DNA from: Lichenostomus cassidix | Taxonomy: Eukaryota; Chordata; Aves; Passeriformes; Meliphagidae | Length of the DNA stretch: 64,000 nucleotides | Direction: 5' to 3' | Assembly: GCA_008360975.2 (NCBI GenBank) | Contig: CM039188.1 | Coordinates: 30,159,944 to 30,223,943 of the forward strand | In this document: piece after piece, positions 24,586 through 38,637 of the stretch | How positions within the stretch are numbered: the first letter of the stretch is position 1 | Layout of the letters: every line of letters begins with the position of its first letter | Program-made: the position numbers and the translations under genes | Notes under the pieces: generated by a model | Told to the model about the DNA's origin: nothing | Seen by the model: only the letters and a program-made list of their open reading frames with translations | The model's database searches: none

Positions 24586-27095
24586 GTGTTCTTGCCAGGA
24601 GGGGGTGCCAAGTACCCACAGCACTAATTATGCAAAAAGAAAACACATGGCAAATATTTCACAGAAAGATAAATTACCTTTTTTTCTAGCAGTTGTACAT
24701 TACCTTGATAGACCAAAGAGTAAATGAAGCTTTCAGCAACTAATGGCTGTTAAAGACATGTTGAGCAAGGAGCCTCTCCTGGAACAATCCTGCTAATTCC
24801 TCATTTACTAAAATTAGTCCAGTGCTTATCTGGGTACTTGGAAAATAATACAACATCAAAGAACTTCGCTGCTGCAGTATTTGTCTTATCTAAAACAGCC
24901 TTTGAAAGCCATTGAAAAGAAAGGCTAAAATTTTGACAAAAGGCAAGTGTAAGGTAATGTGTCAATCTAGCAATTCAACACTCTGATGGATATTTGCATT
25001 TTTTGTGGGTCAATAGGTATTGATGGGGGAATGAAGGAAAATTGACCCTCCAAACATAACAAAAGGATAAAGATATGATAAATGATCACAAAGCAAAAGG
25101 GCAGAGAGTTCTTGAAATGGTATATTTATTAATAGCAATTAAAGTGGATTTTGCTTTGGTTTTTTTCTGGTTTTCTGTCTGTATGCTGGTTTTTAAGTAG
25201 TTTTAATACCATGTGAGGTCCTCTTACACAGGATCTTTTTCATTCTGTGTTTAAAAGCTTCAGCTTCTAAGATCTGTTGTTTGTGAGCAGCATTTTTTTT
25301 TTGTTGGTTGGTTGGTTTTTTGGACAATGAGGGCCACTTCCATTTTTCTAATATTTAAAGTTCTTTCTAAAAATTGATGACAACATCCTGAATCCACAAT
25401 TCAGCTACAGTCAACAAATTGCTCTTTGTATATACAGCATCATTGGTAATTCTACTCAATGATCACCTAAATTACAATAAAGCATAATAAAAGCTAATCT
25501 TCAATCCTACCCTTTGATAATGCTATATTTTGTCGGTAGCATCAATTTTTGACAAAAAAAGCTTCTACAAAATCTATCTTTTATTTAGTATCCTGGATAG
25601 TTTTACTATTTTCTTGATTTCTGCTTGGTTAAAATATGCATTAATTTATGCAGGGATATTCATGTGTAAGTCAATAGATCATTATTTATGCTGATCTAAC
25701 CAAATATGTAACTCAAACTCCCTTCAGAAGCACTTAATATATCACAAGAAAAATGAGCTTATTGCAATAAATACCATAAAACAACTATTATAAATACAAA
25801 GGCAAAGTGACTTGCATGGATATATGTTCATAGAATAAATCAAAATAAAGTATTTTATACAAAATAAACAACATGCACCACCACCAAGGCAGAAAAAAAA
25901 TTTATGTATAACTTCTAAGAAAAAGCTAAGTCAAACTGAACAACTTCTAAGTGTTCTTCACTGGGAGCTACTTGAAATAAGCCACACAAGCGTTGGTCAG
26001 AATTACTTGTGTCACAAGGAGCAATGCAGAAAAGCACAACAGCTGAAATACAACCCTGAAAACACTGCAGACATCTCCAGTCTGCATTTTTATATTAAAT
26101 AAAAATTGCAATACACCTCCATAGACAGACCCAGACAGAGTTGTCTCTTGTCAGATACAAGCCAAGTGCAGCACAAACACATGAAAACCTTTCCTACAAA
26201 CTACTGGAGAAGATAAGGCTAAAGAAGTGAGAACACTGGATAAAAAATTGGGTATTTTAACAACAGAGGCCCTTTAAAAAACCCCAGAGCATTCTTCTTC
26301 TCAGGAAAGCCTTCCCACCAGGTATGGGATAGCTCTTTCTCAGACACAAGCAATGAGGTCTCTAGTCAATAAACCGGAGGCAGAGAAATGGTGATGAAAC
26401 CAATGAGATCTCTAGTTGGGCAGGTTTGTCTTTCCTGGAATTACTTAATGCTGCAGTGATAGATTCCATGGAGGCGAGGGAAAGAGATAATCAGCTAATG
26501 TCTTTCACAGTTGTAATCAAACATGAGTAATGTTTGGCAAATACATAAACAGCTCCCTAACATACCATGACACAGAAATGGTATTTTAGATCTGGCACAG
26601 TTCTAACACAGTTAAAAGGCAGCATTTTAAAGAGCATGACCCTGAAAACTGTTCTCATTTTAAGAGCTCTGTGACCTTAAGATACATCAATTCATTAGGT
26701 AAAAGTTTCTTCTCCCCAGTGGCAAACATTTTCAATTTCACCACCAAAATGTCATGACTCAAACAGCAGATGTTTCTCTGAGCTTTCCTCTTAATCATTA
26801 CAAAACCCTCTACTCTAGGTAAATAGCAAGGAGCTGAAGCAAATTGCAACCACTGTGGTAGCCTGAAAACAATGGTATTGTGGCTCAGTCACCTGGCATC
26901 TCACAAAAACCTAACCCTGCTCTTCACTAGCCACAGGTGGCCTGCTGGCCCATTAGAACGTATATTCATTAGAAAGTTTGTTCATTTATGCTCCTTCTAC
27001 ATTTTTGGCTTGCTGCTCAAGTGGCAGGGTAATGCAGCAAGGCACTTCTGTCCCTTTGGAAACCTCCTTTCACCACAGGAACAGCTTCAAGAGGA

Positions 27096-27387
27096 CATCC
27101 TTCCCATTGGCAATGCCTGAAGTCATTCCCATCATCCTCCTCATTGGCAATTCCTAGAGTCATTCCCATCATCCTTGCCATCAGCTATTCCTACTAAAGT
27201 AATTCCCATCATCCTTCCCATTGGCAATTCCCGAAGTCATTCCCATCATTCTTCTCACTGCCAATTCCTAAAGCCATTCCCATCATCCTTCCCATTGGCA
27301 GTTCCTGAAGTCATTCCCATCATCCATGTCATTGGCAATTCCTGAAGTCATTCCCATCATCCTTCCCACTGGCAATTCCTGAAGTCA
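27096..27387. repeat. Minisatellite, about 8 copies of a 37-bp unit
   Basis: Eight tandem units starting CATCCTTCCCATTGGCAATT and ending GAAGTCATTCCCAT. Most are 37 bp; the third is 40 bp and more diverged (CATCAGCTATT, ACTAAAGTAA). Copies differ at several bases, so the array is not newly amplified. The last copy breaks off at GAAGTCA and is followed by CCTTCAG. It lies within the 15.1-kb intron. The open frame that enters its left edge is chance. Confidence 0.95.
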
Positions 27388-29020
27388 CCTTCAGCAGACT
27401 GTTGCTGCAGGTGAACATCTCCATGACAACGCTCGGTGTCATTCAGAGTGCACAGAAGATTTTGTGTTTAAAGTTATTATTTCCTAATTCTGCAGACCAT
27501 ATGGCACCATAAAACCCACAGCAGAGCAGATATTTTTAAAGCATGACATTAACTTTACTAGGGGCATTAGCAGGGATGAGTAATGTTATCCTCACTCAAG
27601 TACGAATTATGCCAATGTTTTCAAATTTGGATGATTAAGGCTGTGCCTAAAAATGATCGCCTGTTTTTTCTGCAGTTCTGAGATGAAATAGGAATCCACC
27701 TGTGCCTGTACCTGAAAGTATCCATGCATATTTACAGAATGATATTTTAAGCAAAGAATGTAAAGATGGCATTATTCTGATTTATTTTCCTGAGGTTTAT
27801 GATTGGTAAGTCTCACCCTGTACATATGAGACATCTCAGGAAAAGGAAATTATATTTTCTCAGTAATCACTGCATTTAATTTTAGTTCTACTTTAGATTC
27901 CTGATCAGAGGTACACCACAGACAAATCTTACAAACTGCAATTTAATTAAAATATTTCTTAAATCTGCTCAATTTTACAAATGCTTCTCCTTTCTGGAAC
28001 AACCTACGTAGTCTGCCACATTCCATAATGCTGCCTGGTAGATAACCAATGTATTTATTACCATTAGTCCTGTCACCGTGCTCTCATTATTAATAAATTA
28101 ATGTAGTTAATTATTAAAACATACCAAGCATGTTCCCACCTGCCTCCACCTTCTTCATGCAACACATTCAAACCAGAAGCATTTTTTCCTTTCCAATCAT
28201 CTTGATGAATGGTGTAAAGCAACAGGGTTTATTCTCTAGATATTCAGTTAGAGCCTCTCTGCATGAACAAGCTGGATGTGCAAGGAGGCCCTGGGATCAT
28301 GCCTGGGGGCATTAATGAGCTTATTAGAGCACTGCAACAAGGATTATCTGAATTTCTTATGCAGAACTGAAGATTTAATCAGTCTCTTGCCTTCAACTAC
28401 CAACACAGGTCAGCTTAAAATCGCTGCTGGTCTAAAAGCCCAGTTTTTTTCTTCTCATCTTGATGTTGGCCATGATGATCATGGATGATTTATGTCCATT
28501 AAAAATGGTAAAACATCTGGAAAAAAGTGATACATGAAACATAGCTTCTCTTGTTTTAATATCAGGAATTCAATGCAGCGCAACTGACCTTGGCAGTAAT
28601 TTTCATACTGAAATGAAAACATCACTCTTCATGAATGCATCACACCACATTTTGATGTTAAGCTTTTGCTTTTGCCCACAGTTTTCACTGATATTGCACT
28701 TGAAAGAGAACTTCTCTTCACCTTTAACTTTCCTTCCCACATACAAGTAGCCATAAAGATGGTTATCCTGAAAGTCACTTGAGTGCATATTTAGATGAAT
28801 TAATGATTCTTTCAATAATTGTGCAATTTACTTATTGGGATCAGACTGGAAAAATATATTTTTAATCAAACAATAAATAAATAGATCTGTCTTAAGAGAG
28901 GTGCAATTGGAGCATACTAGCATAGTGCAGAAATATACAACACAACTCATCTTAAGGCTTTCAATTTTGTTTTTACCTCAGTCTGTCTGGAGTCCATGCA
29001 TTTTTAATGACAGTGCTTAC

Positions 29021-29102
29021 CAGTTGCTGTCCATGAACGCCCCAGGCTGCATACTGTAAAACTGAGTCCTCTACTTCTGGAGGGTTTAACTCCCAAACTT
29101 CC
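29021..29102 (-). CDS. DPP10: DPP10 internal coding exon (27 codons)
   Basis: An 82-nt exon: one base completes the Arg split from the upstream exon, then 27 codons reading EVWELNPPEVEDSVLQYAAW followed by GVHGQQL. The stretch WELNPPEVEDSVLQYAAWGV is highly characteristic of DPP10. The acceptor ends in CAAG, a non-CAG acceptor, behind a T-run; the donor is GTAAGC. Only 100 bp separates it from the upstream exon, while the next intron is 15.1 kb. It forms propeller strands in the extracellular domain. The His in WGVHGQQ differs from the Gln I recall in the mammalian protein; that comparison is from memory. Exit phase is 0. Confidence 0.97.
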
Positions 29103-29202
29103 CTTGAAAAAAAGGTAAACATTTTCACTTGAACACACTGGCATCACCTTATATATAGAGCCACTGACAGTGACATGGTATTGAAAAAACAGTGTGACCT
29201 AC
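29103..29202 (-). other. DPP10 intron of exactly 100 bp
   Basis: A very short phase 2 intron with GTAGGT donor and CAAG acceptor behind a T-run. Flanking introns are 15.1 kb and more than 34.7 kb. Confidence 0.9.
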
Positions 29203-29255
29203 CTCGTGTGTATGTTATAAATCACATATGAAGCTGTGTAAGAATAATGAAAAAC
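29203..29255 (-). CDS. DPP10: DPP10 internal coding exon, first one in window
   Basis: This 53-nt exon is the most 5' DPP10 exon in the window. It encodes VFHYSYTASYVIYNIHT plus two bases of an Arg codon finished by the next exon. The acceptor is a T-run ending in AACAG and the donor is GTAGGT. The peptide matches the early beta-propeller of DPP10 (mammalian form, from memory, ends a preceding exon in ...KQ and continues F-H-Y-S-Y). The frame enters at phase 0 and leaves at phase 2. The family's first blade, membrane anchor and cytoplasmic tail must lie at higher coordinates beyond the window, since I found no candidate exon up to 64000. The protein is a type II membrane glycoprotein that binds Kv4 channels; this part is extracellular. 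Confidence 0.9.
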
Positions 29256-29525
29256 CTGTTAAAAAAAGAGAAAGAGCAAAGAATTACAAGACCAAATACT
29301 GGATTAAATACAGACTACTATGAGGGCAGTCACAGTCTTTCAATGCCTGTAAACACTAATACCTTTATTACTGAAAGAATGTTTTACTGAATTAATTATA
29401 ACCAGCAGAGCTGAACCGGGTTTTGAATGGTGTAGGAAGGACACACATATTCATCTGGTAATTTAACCAGACACTGTTTCAGTACAACTGCACAGGAAGT
29501 GTCCCAATCAAAAATATCTGCATTC

Positions 29526-29608
29526 CTGTTAAAAAAACCAAAAAAACCAAACCAAAACAAACAAACAAAAAAACCCAACAAAACCACAAAACAAACAAAA
29601 AACTCCAC
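29526..29608. repeat. A/C-rich low-complexity tract
   Basis: A run of short A-stretches broken by CC or C (AAAAAACCAAACCAAAACAAACAAAC-like pattern), about 270 bp upstream of the 53-nt exon in transcript direction. It makes long chance frames on both strands. Possibly the decayed tail of a retroposon, but no body is recognisable. Confidence 0.8.
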
Positions 29609-32600
29609 CAAGAATATGCATTATGGAAAAAAAAATTCCTGTATTTCTTCATCAAGCTGTGTCAAAATGATTTCACAGGCATCACAATCATTCTCCTTGA
29701 AATGCAGACCAATCCAGAGTCATATGGTATTTTTCTGACCACCTGCTACGAACAGGCTGAAGACCTCCCAGGTATGGCTCACAGAACACAAAAACTCTGT
29801 ACTTAGTGGGGCTCTCTCTGCTGTGGCTTTCACTAAATACGTTTTGGTTTTATTTTGGCCAACTTTGTTTTCCAGGAGAAGTTTGTTGAGGTTTTTTCCT
29901 ATGCAACATTTTGGGTAAAATAAAGAACTATTTTTCAGTAAACCTTTCTCATTCAACACCAAGTTACCAGGGACTTCTGGATTCAAAACCTGTAGAATTC
30001 TCTGAATGGAACAGAAAGGCAATTCCAGTGCTCAATGTGATGAACCACCACACCAAAGGGCTCAAATCAAAGCAAACCATCACATGTTCTCTCTAAAGTC
30101 AAACACAGTCTATACACAAACAGTGAATAACAGAGATATTGCTCCTTCCAGGCTTGACTGATTGGTTTTTACCCAACTCATTTTTTGCCTCTATGTGTTG
30201 TATCATGGAAATAGCATAATTCCATACTATTAGTTAGCTTTATTATCATTTGAAATTACTTCATGGTCTTCAAATACAAAATATATTTGTGAGTAATTAT
30301 TACTGAACTAAGCAAAACTCTTCTTTTTAATGTAAACTTCTGTCAGAAGGAAACATTAGATGACATCCACTAGACTTACTGCAGCTTCATGTCTACAGTT
30401 ACAGCATCTCTGCTTGGCACGTGAAGGATTTCTATTGGACAGTGTCAGGATAATCCAAGTGAAATGGGAGCAGATACAGCTGTAAAGCCAAAACCTTGAC
30501 ATGGATCCATGTGTTGAGAACTCCTTAGTTTATTAGCTGCACTGGGAACCTTTCAGTATCTCCTTCAAAGAGAACAGGCAAAGGAGCCTGCTTGGACAGA
30601 GCCACTGGAATTTGTGGCTCTGGCACATGAGAGGGTTTCAGAGGTTGGTATTTTGTCTGGAGGCCATTCAATAACAGAGCCATCTGAAACATGAAACATC
30701 CTTCCACTGGCTTCCTTTTTATTATCAGTTCCCTGCCAAGACATGCCAAGAATTTAGCATGCCCTAAATCCTTGCTGGCTGAGGCAGCAAGAATCCCAGG
30801 AAGGTCTCTAATATTAGTAACTCTACTTTGCGCAATAGCTGAATATCCCTTCTATAAAACTTCCCTTTGAGACAAAAATAATTTCCATTTTCCAAGTCTA
30901 TTGTGTTTAACATCAAAACTGTTGCTTCAGTCAGAAGAATTGCGAATATATTAATAAGTATTCCCCAAACACTTTTATAGTTTGTACTTTGTATTACAGC
31001 TTAAGATAAACTGTTCAATCATGCAAGGTACTTCTTTTCTGAGAAGTGTGACTGAAACAGAGACAAATGGTTCAATCAGGGTGGTTTCTGCACAGGGTGA
31101 GCACTGCCAGAGGTTACCCAAAGGGGCATTTGCCAGCAGCTTTTTAAGTCCAGCTACAAAGAAGAGAAATGGGTCTCTTGCCCTTGAAGGAAAAGGGAAA
31201 ATTGTATCAAAGATAATGTGTGGAGGGGTGGTAAATATTTAGAATAGAAATATTTTAAAAATAAATTATTAGACAGAATATATTTCAACAAGAAATGCTA
31301 AACTAATAAGTCATTCTGACAGCTTAAACAGAAAATGTGCTGTAACAACAAGAACACCACTTCATATGTCATGTGGAAACTCTCCTCCCGCCTTGTGTAA
31401 CATTTCTGTCTAAACATTTATGCAGAAACATTAATATCTGTATTTGAAGCTGAAAGAGCTCCACTTCCAGTGGAGACCAACACTACAGTGAAATCACTTT
31501 CAGACAGGATGTTGACATTTTTCTCAAATGACTCATGTTAGTTTTAGCTCTTAACAGGAGCACCATGTATAAATTACAAGTATGAAGTTTCCTAATTCAT
31601 CTTGATTGCAAGAGCCACACAAATCTGAGCACAATCTGAACACTGAAACACAGTCACTATCAGAATGAAATCAATAAGAAAGGATGTAGAAAATCTTTCT
31701 TTTTTAAGTCTGGCTGTTATAGTGAGCGCTTAGGAGGCTCTTACTGTTTTGTGAAAAGGGTTAAACCTGTTTGGCTTCCTCTTGCACAGAGCTGTGTCAG
31801 TGGCTGGGACACACTAAATGTCCTGATCCCTAAAATACAACATCTGGCACCAAGGGAGGAGGATCAGCAACCCTCAGAATGCCAGCATCAAACCTCCCAC
31901 ATGCCCACCAGCTGTGTCCTCTGTGGAAGAGGCTTGGGGAATTACTCCCTGCAACTGCTGCTTGGGAGGATGTGCACTAATTAGTAAAAAACATGGTAAT
32001 TTATGCAAATAAAAAAACCAAAGCTCAGGTAACACTGACCCCTCTCACAGTGAATTTACAGTGAAGGCTGGCCACTGTGTGAAACATTCACATCCAAAGT
32101 GCTTTCATTCCTATCCCAAAACTTTTGTCAAACATTTCTTTTGCTCTCTGTGGTCTAACTCTGCGATTTAAAGACAGAACTAAGGCTAATATTTAACCAT
32201 GGACATTGAATTGCTCCAATTGACTAAAAAAAGAAATGTGGAACTGAGGAAGAGAGAGAAGAGTTGCAATGAAAAATGTAAGTACAGAAGAGAATCAATT
32301 AATGATTATGGATGCACAGAACATCTCTAAGAGAAGAAGCAATGTAGGAGAGCAAAGCCTTTTAAAATATAAAATGCATCACAGCAACTTCTGCAGTGTC
32401 ATATCAGCTGAGGAAAACAGAGGAAAATGGCCTGTTCTAATTTATTAAAATAATTATACATGCTAAGGTTGGGCACTGTGAGGAGCCTTAACTTCACAAG
32501 TGGCATGCATGATTGCAAGGGTTCAGGCCTTTCTGGCAAGTAAATAACTTGCCTGTTTCTATTCTGATAAGCTGGAAAATGTTCCCTGCAATGTTAAGAA

Positions 32601-35600
32601 CTGTGAAAATGGCTTTTTAGATCAGACAGACAGTACACCTCCCCCTCAGTGTAATTCTTTAATTTTTCTTTTGCCACAGAATGCAGTAGGTAACAACCAT
32701 TGCATATTAAATATTTCTTCTGAATTCAGTCTTTTATCAGTTTATAAAGTGATGACAAGCTTTCATCTGGTGCTGCTCAATACTGAAAAAGTTAGCTGCA
32801 TTTGTGTATGAAAAAAATGAAATTACAGAACTCTATTACAAAGGACCTAAAAGAAAAAGGTGACAAAAGTATTTCAAGACAAATTGCTCCAGTCAAAACT
32901 TATTGAAATAACAATCTATTACTCAGCTAACAGCCAACAATAAAAAACACACTTATCAATCATGATGTGAACTTTCAGATGACACATTTAGATGAAGGTG
33001 TGATTCTTTCAATGACTGAGTTTTGAGTTTCATGTGTCCTTTATTCTCTGCCTTTCAAGGAATTATTTTTTATTTCTGCATTTTCTAAAAATGAAATACT
33101 GCCATGGAATTCAACACATATCCCAACAAGATGCAGGAAAACAGTGCCTTATACACTCAGCCAAATGCACTCCACTAATTCTGCAATACATTCCAGAAAA
33201 TATCCAGTTCACTGTCCTTGGGTAATTTGGAAAACATTTCTCAGCAGAACAGTGTTTTTGCTCAAAAGCTGCCAAGAAAACCTCACTGGCATTATTTTTG
33301 CAGTGTGATGAGAGCTCTCAGCTCCAGGGAAATGGAGGAGAGCTGATGACATTAGAACCTCACAGAGCTATAATCTCAAAATTCTTGGGCATGCCAAACA
33401 CCTTGATGCATCCTTTATCCATCTCCTGCATTATAAACCAATTACATTCTTTCATGTGTTATTTATTTAGAGCAATGATGATGCTTTCTTGCTAGCAAGG
33501 CTTTTTGCAAGATAGTGGAGTGCCTGTCCTGTATTTTTGTTTTTACCCAGACACCTGTAATCCCAGCTCATCTCTGCAGCTCTCAGTGCTGCTACACTCT
33601 GTAAATTCCCCTTTCAGGTTCCAATCACAGGGCATAAAAGCACTCAGTTTGAGCAAGAACAATAAAAAGTGAGAGTATATGAAATTAATTGATTGAAAAT
33701 TTCAGCACCCACAGTAACATTTTCAGTTATTCCAAAGCTTAACAGCTAAATGGGGTCCATGTCTTGCACAAAACAAATATCCATCTATTTGTATTGTACA
33801 TAGCAAATAACAAAGATACTATTTAAAAGCCATGCCCTTTCCATTAGTCTTAAAAAAAAACCCCAACAAACAAACCAAAAAACGTCATTAAATAACTGAA
33901 ATTGCAGTGTTTGCCATCATACCCATCCCATTTATCTCCAAACACATATCTTGACTTGGAAAGAGAAGTAATTTCTCAGATAAGGCTGAAAACCATGCAG
34001 TTCTCTCTGACTCATCAGTGAGGTATCAGATCTTTTATGGGTTAATTTACACTTCTGATCACATGAAAAACAAAATCTAGCATTTAAGAGACTACTAGTC
34101 AATGCAAAATTCTTATATTCTTGTTCTGCCAGTTAAAGAATTTAATCAGAATTGAGAACAGAATAATCAACCTTAGCTGTGTAAAGTGTTAACTGCTGCA
34201 ATATATGGATGCCTCCCAAACAGTATTACTCATAAAAAGAGAAAGATCAAAAAACTGCTTTTATTGCTTCACAGGCACTAGTCAATTATTAGGCAGTTCA
34301 AAGCTATGAGAGAACCCGACCTGGAAAAGGTTTTCTGTGCCTGAAAGCTTTCCCATTTTTTTCCAGCTGCATCAGTTGGCCTAATAAAAGATATTACCTC
34401 TTCCCACAAATCTTGTCTCATTTATCTCTTCAGGCCACCACATCTATAACAACAATGTCAGGGAGAAACAAACAATCCTAAGCCCTTCTGAAAAAAAAAA
34501 AAAAAAGAAAACACTATCTAAAACTAAAAGTGATCCTTCCTAATTAATAACCTGCATTCCAGTGCATGTCACAAAATGTATGTGAACTGAGAAATCAGGG
34601 GACAGGACACAGTGAAGCAGGGAAGTAAACAGGAATAAATCTTGCCAAGGACACTCACATCTCCACTCATCCGTGGCCCTTCTCACTTTTGAAGATCTTT
34701 CATAAAGCTTTAGTAAAATGCTCTGGCACATTTCCAGCCATGGCTGTCATGCACAGTGTGAAAAACAGCAACACGAGTAGGATTCTGCCTTTATCCTCTT
34801 TTCTACAGCTGAATTGGGCATTTGAGGAATTACTGAAAAATCTACTTATGCTGAAAGCTGAACCAAAAGTCTTTGCCATGGTAAAGTGATTAGAAGGCTG
34901 AGTAAAAAGTAACCAATAATTCCTCTGCCATTCATGCAAGGAAGTACACACACAATGGCACACAGAATCTCATTCAAAAATCCAAATTTTTAATAAACCT
35001 TCACTAAAGAATCAGAAATGCAATTTAGAAAAAGAAATGCAAACATGTATTGCTTCCTGTTTTGCCTTTAGGATAAAAGTACCTTGGAAGAAAAATGGAA
35101 CCTCCAGAACATGCCATGAGCTACCAGTAATAAGCAACGACCAGATGCAGAGTGGAGAGAATATGAGGGAAACATAATGAAGCACAGGATGGTTACGGAG
35201 ACCTTTTGAAGGGACTACTGAAATAAACACAGTGTGCTTGTGGCCAGAAAAAATAACTGTATTATATACTTCTAGTAAGTTAACACACATGCAAGTTCAC
35301 TCCCTATGCAAGAACCACAGCCTATACAAATTACACTAAATTATACAAATTCTATGTATATCAGTTATATAAACTATGCAAATAATTATTGAAATTAGTT
35401 TCCCTCTAGTTAGTGATATTTTACTACTAATTTTGCCCAGGGAATACTGGTGTAATTCAGATTTCCAGCAATGAAAATGAAAAAAGGTTTTGAGCAGGTT
35501 TTTAATGCCACGTGCAAACTCCTTATTCTGCTACATGTTTGGAGAACACCAGATTACTTGTGGCCAAACTTCATCCCCCGTGGAAAGTCTGCTGAAAGCA

Positions 35601-38600
35601 AGTGAGTTACAGTAGGAGGGGGCCAACCTCTGCTTTATGCCATCAGGATTCCTAGCAGCAACTCCTTGCTCTCCAAAAAACCAGATTAACATTCACACAA
35701 CCAACTCCTATTCCTCATTTCTTTTTTATGAGCTTTAAACACGTGGCCTTGCTGGGACTGCAGTGCAAAGAGAATGGAATCAGTATCTAATGTGCTGATC
35801 ACAAAACAATAAAAAAAGATATATTCCTTTCTTATCTTTGTATTGCAAGATGTTCAGCACCCTGTTAGTAAAACCTGGGAGGGAGTTAATAAGATTAAAT
35901 TAGGAGCAGCATGACTACAGCCAAAGGCAAAGCACAGCTGCTGGATGAATCTTCCACCCATTTTGCAATTTATATGCTAAATAAATTAATAGTGTTAATG
36001 GTATCACTAACATTATGGTGAAATCCAACTTTGTCTAAAACTCCTTTATCATTCACCTCAAATGTTTCCCCTTGGCCTGTCCAGTCTGACTCCATGTGTT
36101 CTCCAGCATAGGAATTGCTGCTAAATGGGATTAAACAGTTAAATATGGGACAGCCATGGTGTGGCCAATTAAATGTCATGTAATTGGTTCCCTGGGTGTG
36201 TAAAAAGTGAAGAGAGAGCTCTGCAGTGTTGAATTCTGAGCCACAGAGGGACATGAAGCCACTGGCTAACACCTGTGCTGTTAGTGGAGAGTTTGAGGAA
36301 AACCCACACTATACCAATAAGGGACAGCCTCGGCATATTCATGAAAATAATACTGATGAAAGATTGGAATTCTGCTGATTTCATGCCATGGCAACAAACA
36401 CAGTGAGAGCTCAGACTGTGCTGACACCTAAGCTCAGCTCCCTTTGGGATCCACACCAGGAATGGTTCACACCAGAGGCACCTTTTGCTCTTGGAGCTGC
36501 AGTGTTCAACTGTTATTTTTCTGGTGTTAGATTCACTAAGAATTTAACCACAGGAGTTAGAGTGATTTCACATTGATTATATCTCAGGTAAGGAGAGGCA
36601 CAGGATTTAACTTCACAAATGGTGGATTTTCAACACAATCAGGTAAATCTTTCCACTTTACCTTAATTTTAAACTGCAGCCATGATTAACTCGTGGTTCA
36701 TGCATCTAGAAAGAACTGACATGATTATTGTGCCTGACCTCTTACATCCAAAACAAAGTTTATGGGATTTCTCATTTTAAATAAATGGTAAATAAATAAA
36801 TAGTATGATATGGCGTCTTCCACTGGTTTCAGAGTAAACTCTGAGAAACAATCAGCTGAAGAGTCTGTAATAAAGAGATGATGAATTGCCACCCATCCTG
36901 TTATTTCTACCCAATACTGCAAGCAAAAAAAATTGAGGTAAATTTTGCCACTATTGATGTCTAAATCTCTACATAGTTTTGCATAAATTTAGCTCTTATG
37001 GTGCAATATCTTGTTTCTGAAAACTCTGTATATAATTGCAGAGTTAATTTAAGATAGAGCTTGATGCATTTGAGTACTGAAGTTATTTGACAAGGTTATA
37101 ACTTTGAAAAGCATCATATTTATTTGTTTCAATCAACATTGATTATTTCTCATGATTGATAAGAACCACTGCATATCACTGGTAGTAATTTATGGCTAGC
37201 ATTAATACTTTGGGGTATGAAATATTGCAAGCCATAACAACTATAAGCTGCCAAACCAAAATAAATATAAAGGCGAGACATTCCGAGACACATAATTTAT
37301 TTATAAGAAAAAAGGCTGTCAAGGAAGCCTAAACAAAAAAAGCACCTCTAGAAAATCTGTTAAAGCCTCAACTGTTCACATATAATTTTTCAATAAGATT
37401 AATTATCTCAAGAAAAGACATCCACTGCAGAATGTAAATTACATCACAATCAATTAAACTCAGTTCCTATAACCAAGAGCAACGTGATACAAATCACAGT
37501 TCAGAATAAATGCAGAAACTTCTTTTTCTTCTCCTGCATCAACAGCTGATAGACCATCATTTGGATATGCAACTCAATCGGTTTGGAATATATAATAACT
37601 TCAGATGAGTGAATTATTCAAGAAAGAATGTTCTGCATTGCTACTTCTGAAAGCCTCACATATCACTGTCATTTGAAATTCTATTAGTTACACTATCACG
37701 TAAAATATGTTTCTTGAGTCTTGTATGAGATGACTTATGGCAAAAATGTCTATTTTTTTTTCTGGCTTATTCACCTGCAGCATTAAAAAACAGGAATGAC
37801 TTCACTGAAATCATTGTTACATGACAGTGAAACTGGTAAATCCCAAGCCTCAAGCATAATAAGTGCATTTGTTTTGTCCTGATACACAGCTATGTGCACA
37901 TCCTTTTCAAGGACATGCTCACACTCATATTCAGTGGGATCAAAATTTGGACTTTATGAGTATCTGGGGAGTTACAGAAACTTCTGCTGAACTGATTTGC
38001 AGGCAGCTTCACAGTGTGCATGTGTATTTTGATCTGTACAAGTGTAAGGGGAAACTAAAGATATAAATTCTGACCACACAACCAAAACTTTATCTCCATG
38101 GAAATATGAGACTGGTGATGGTGCTTGCCTCTGGTCAATGCAGCTGAGAATCCAAATCTGTCCCAGAAAAACATGCATTTAAGTACTTTAATATGCCCAA
38201 AACTTTAAACAGTCTGATCTCTTTCCAGGGTCCTATGGATTACCCATTTCCCATCCAAGAGGCATCCTCTGTAGGGAATTTGGATGGAGTGTCTCCACAC
38301 ATATTGAAAATTGTTAACTGAAAACAAAATATGTTTTAAAACACTGATCATTAAAGGCAAAGCTGCATCAAGTCTCCTCAGAGTGTTCTGAGATGGTTTA
38401 ATTGCTCTTTGAGATACTGTGGAAGAAAGAATCAAGTCAAAACTTTTATTTTCAGTTTTTCCACAGTGATTCACATATTGTATTTATTCAAACAGATTGC
38501 CGAAGAGAAAATTGTCAAATGCAGAAAAAACACCACCTTGTTTTGAAAATACACACTTCTACATGTTGTGATATTTACAAAAATGTGCATAAACTGATTG

Positions 38601-38616
38601 AAGTGAAATATGATGC

Positions 38617-38637
38617 AAAAAAAAGGGGGGGGGGGGG
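38617..38637. repeat. A8-G13 homopolymer block
   Basis: Eight A (38617-38624) run directly into thirteen G (38625-38637). Such a long G-run is uncommon in AT-rich intron sequence and is prone to length errors in sequencing, so the exact count is uncertain. Confidence 0.85.

Larger units (their letters stand above)
13888..29020 (-). other. DPP10 intron, 15.1 kb
   Basis: A large phase 0 intron. Listed separately within it are a CR1 fragment (16908-17074), a POU-type palindrome (24574-24585) and a 37-bp minisatellite (27096-27387). A GC-richer stretch lies around 16560-17720. The remainder is ordinary AT-rich intron with T-runs (for example 15434-15450). The 133-codon minus-strand frame at 18725-19126 has no family resemblance. 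I see no exon with matching phase. Confidence 0.88.

Noticed and set aside
27096..27387. Regularly spaced repeat resembling a CRISPR array
   Set aside because: The 37-bp units are contiguous tandem copies without unique spacers, and the host is a vertebrate.
30378..30440. GTAAGTC donor on the minus strand after a segment ending VDMKLQ, considered as the exon before 29255
   Set aside because: The frame upstream hits stops within a few codons and the residues do not match the DPP10 PDLKYVLLAYD-type segment.
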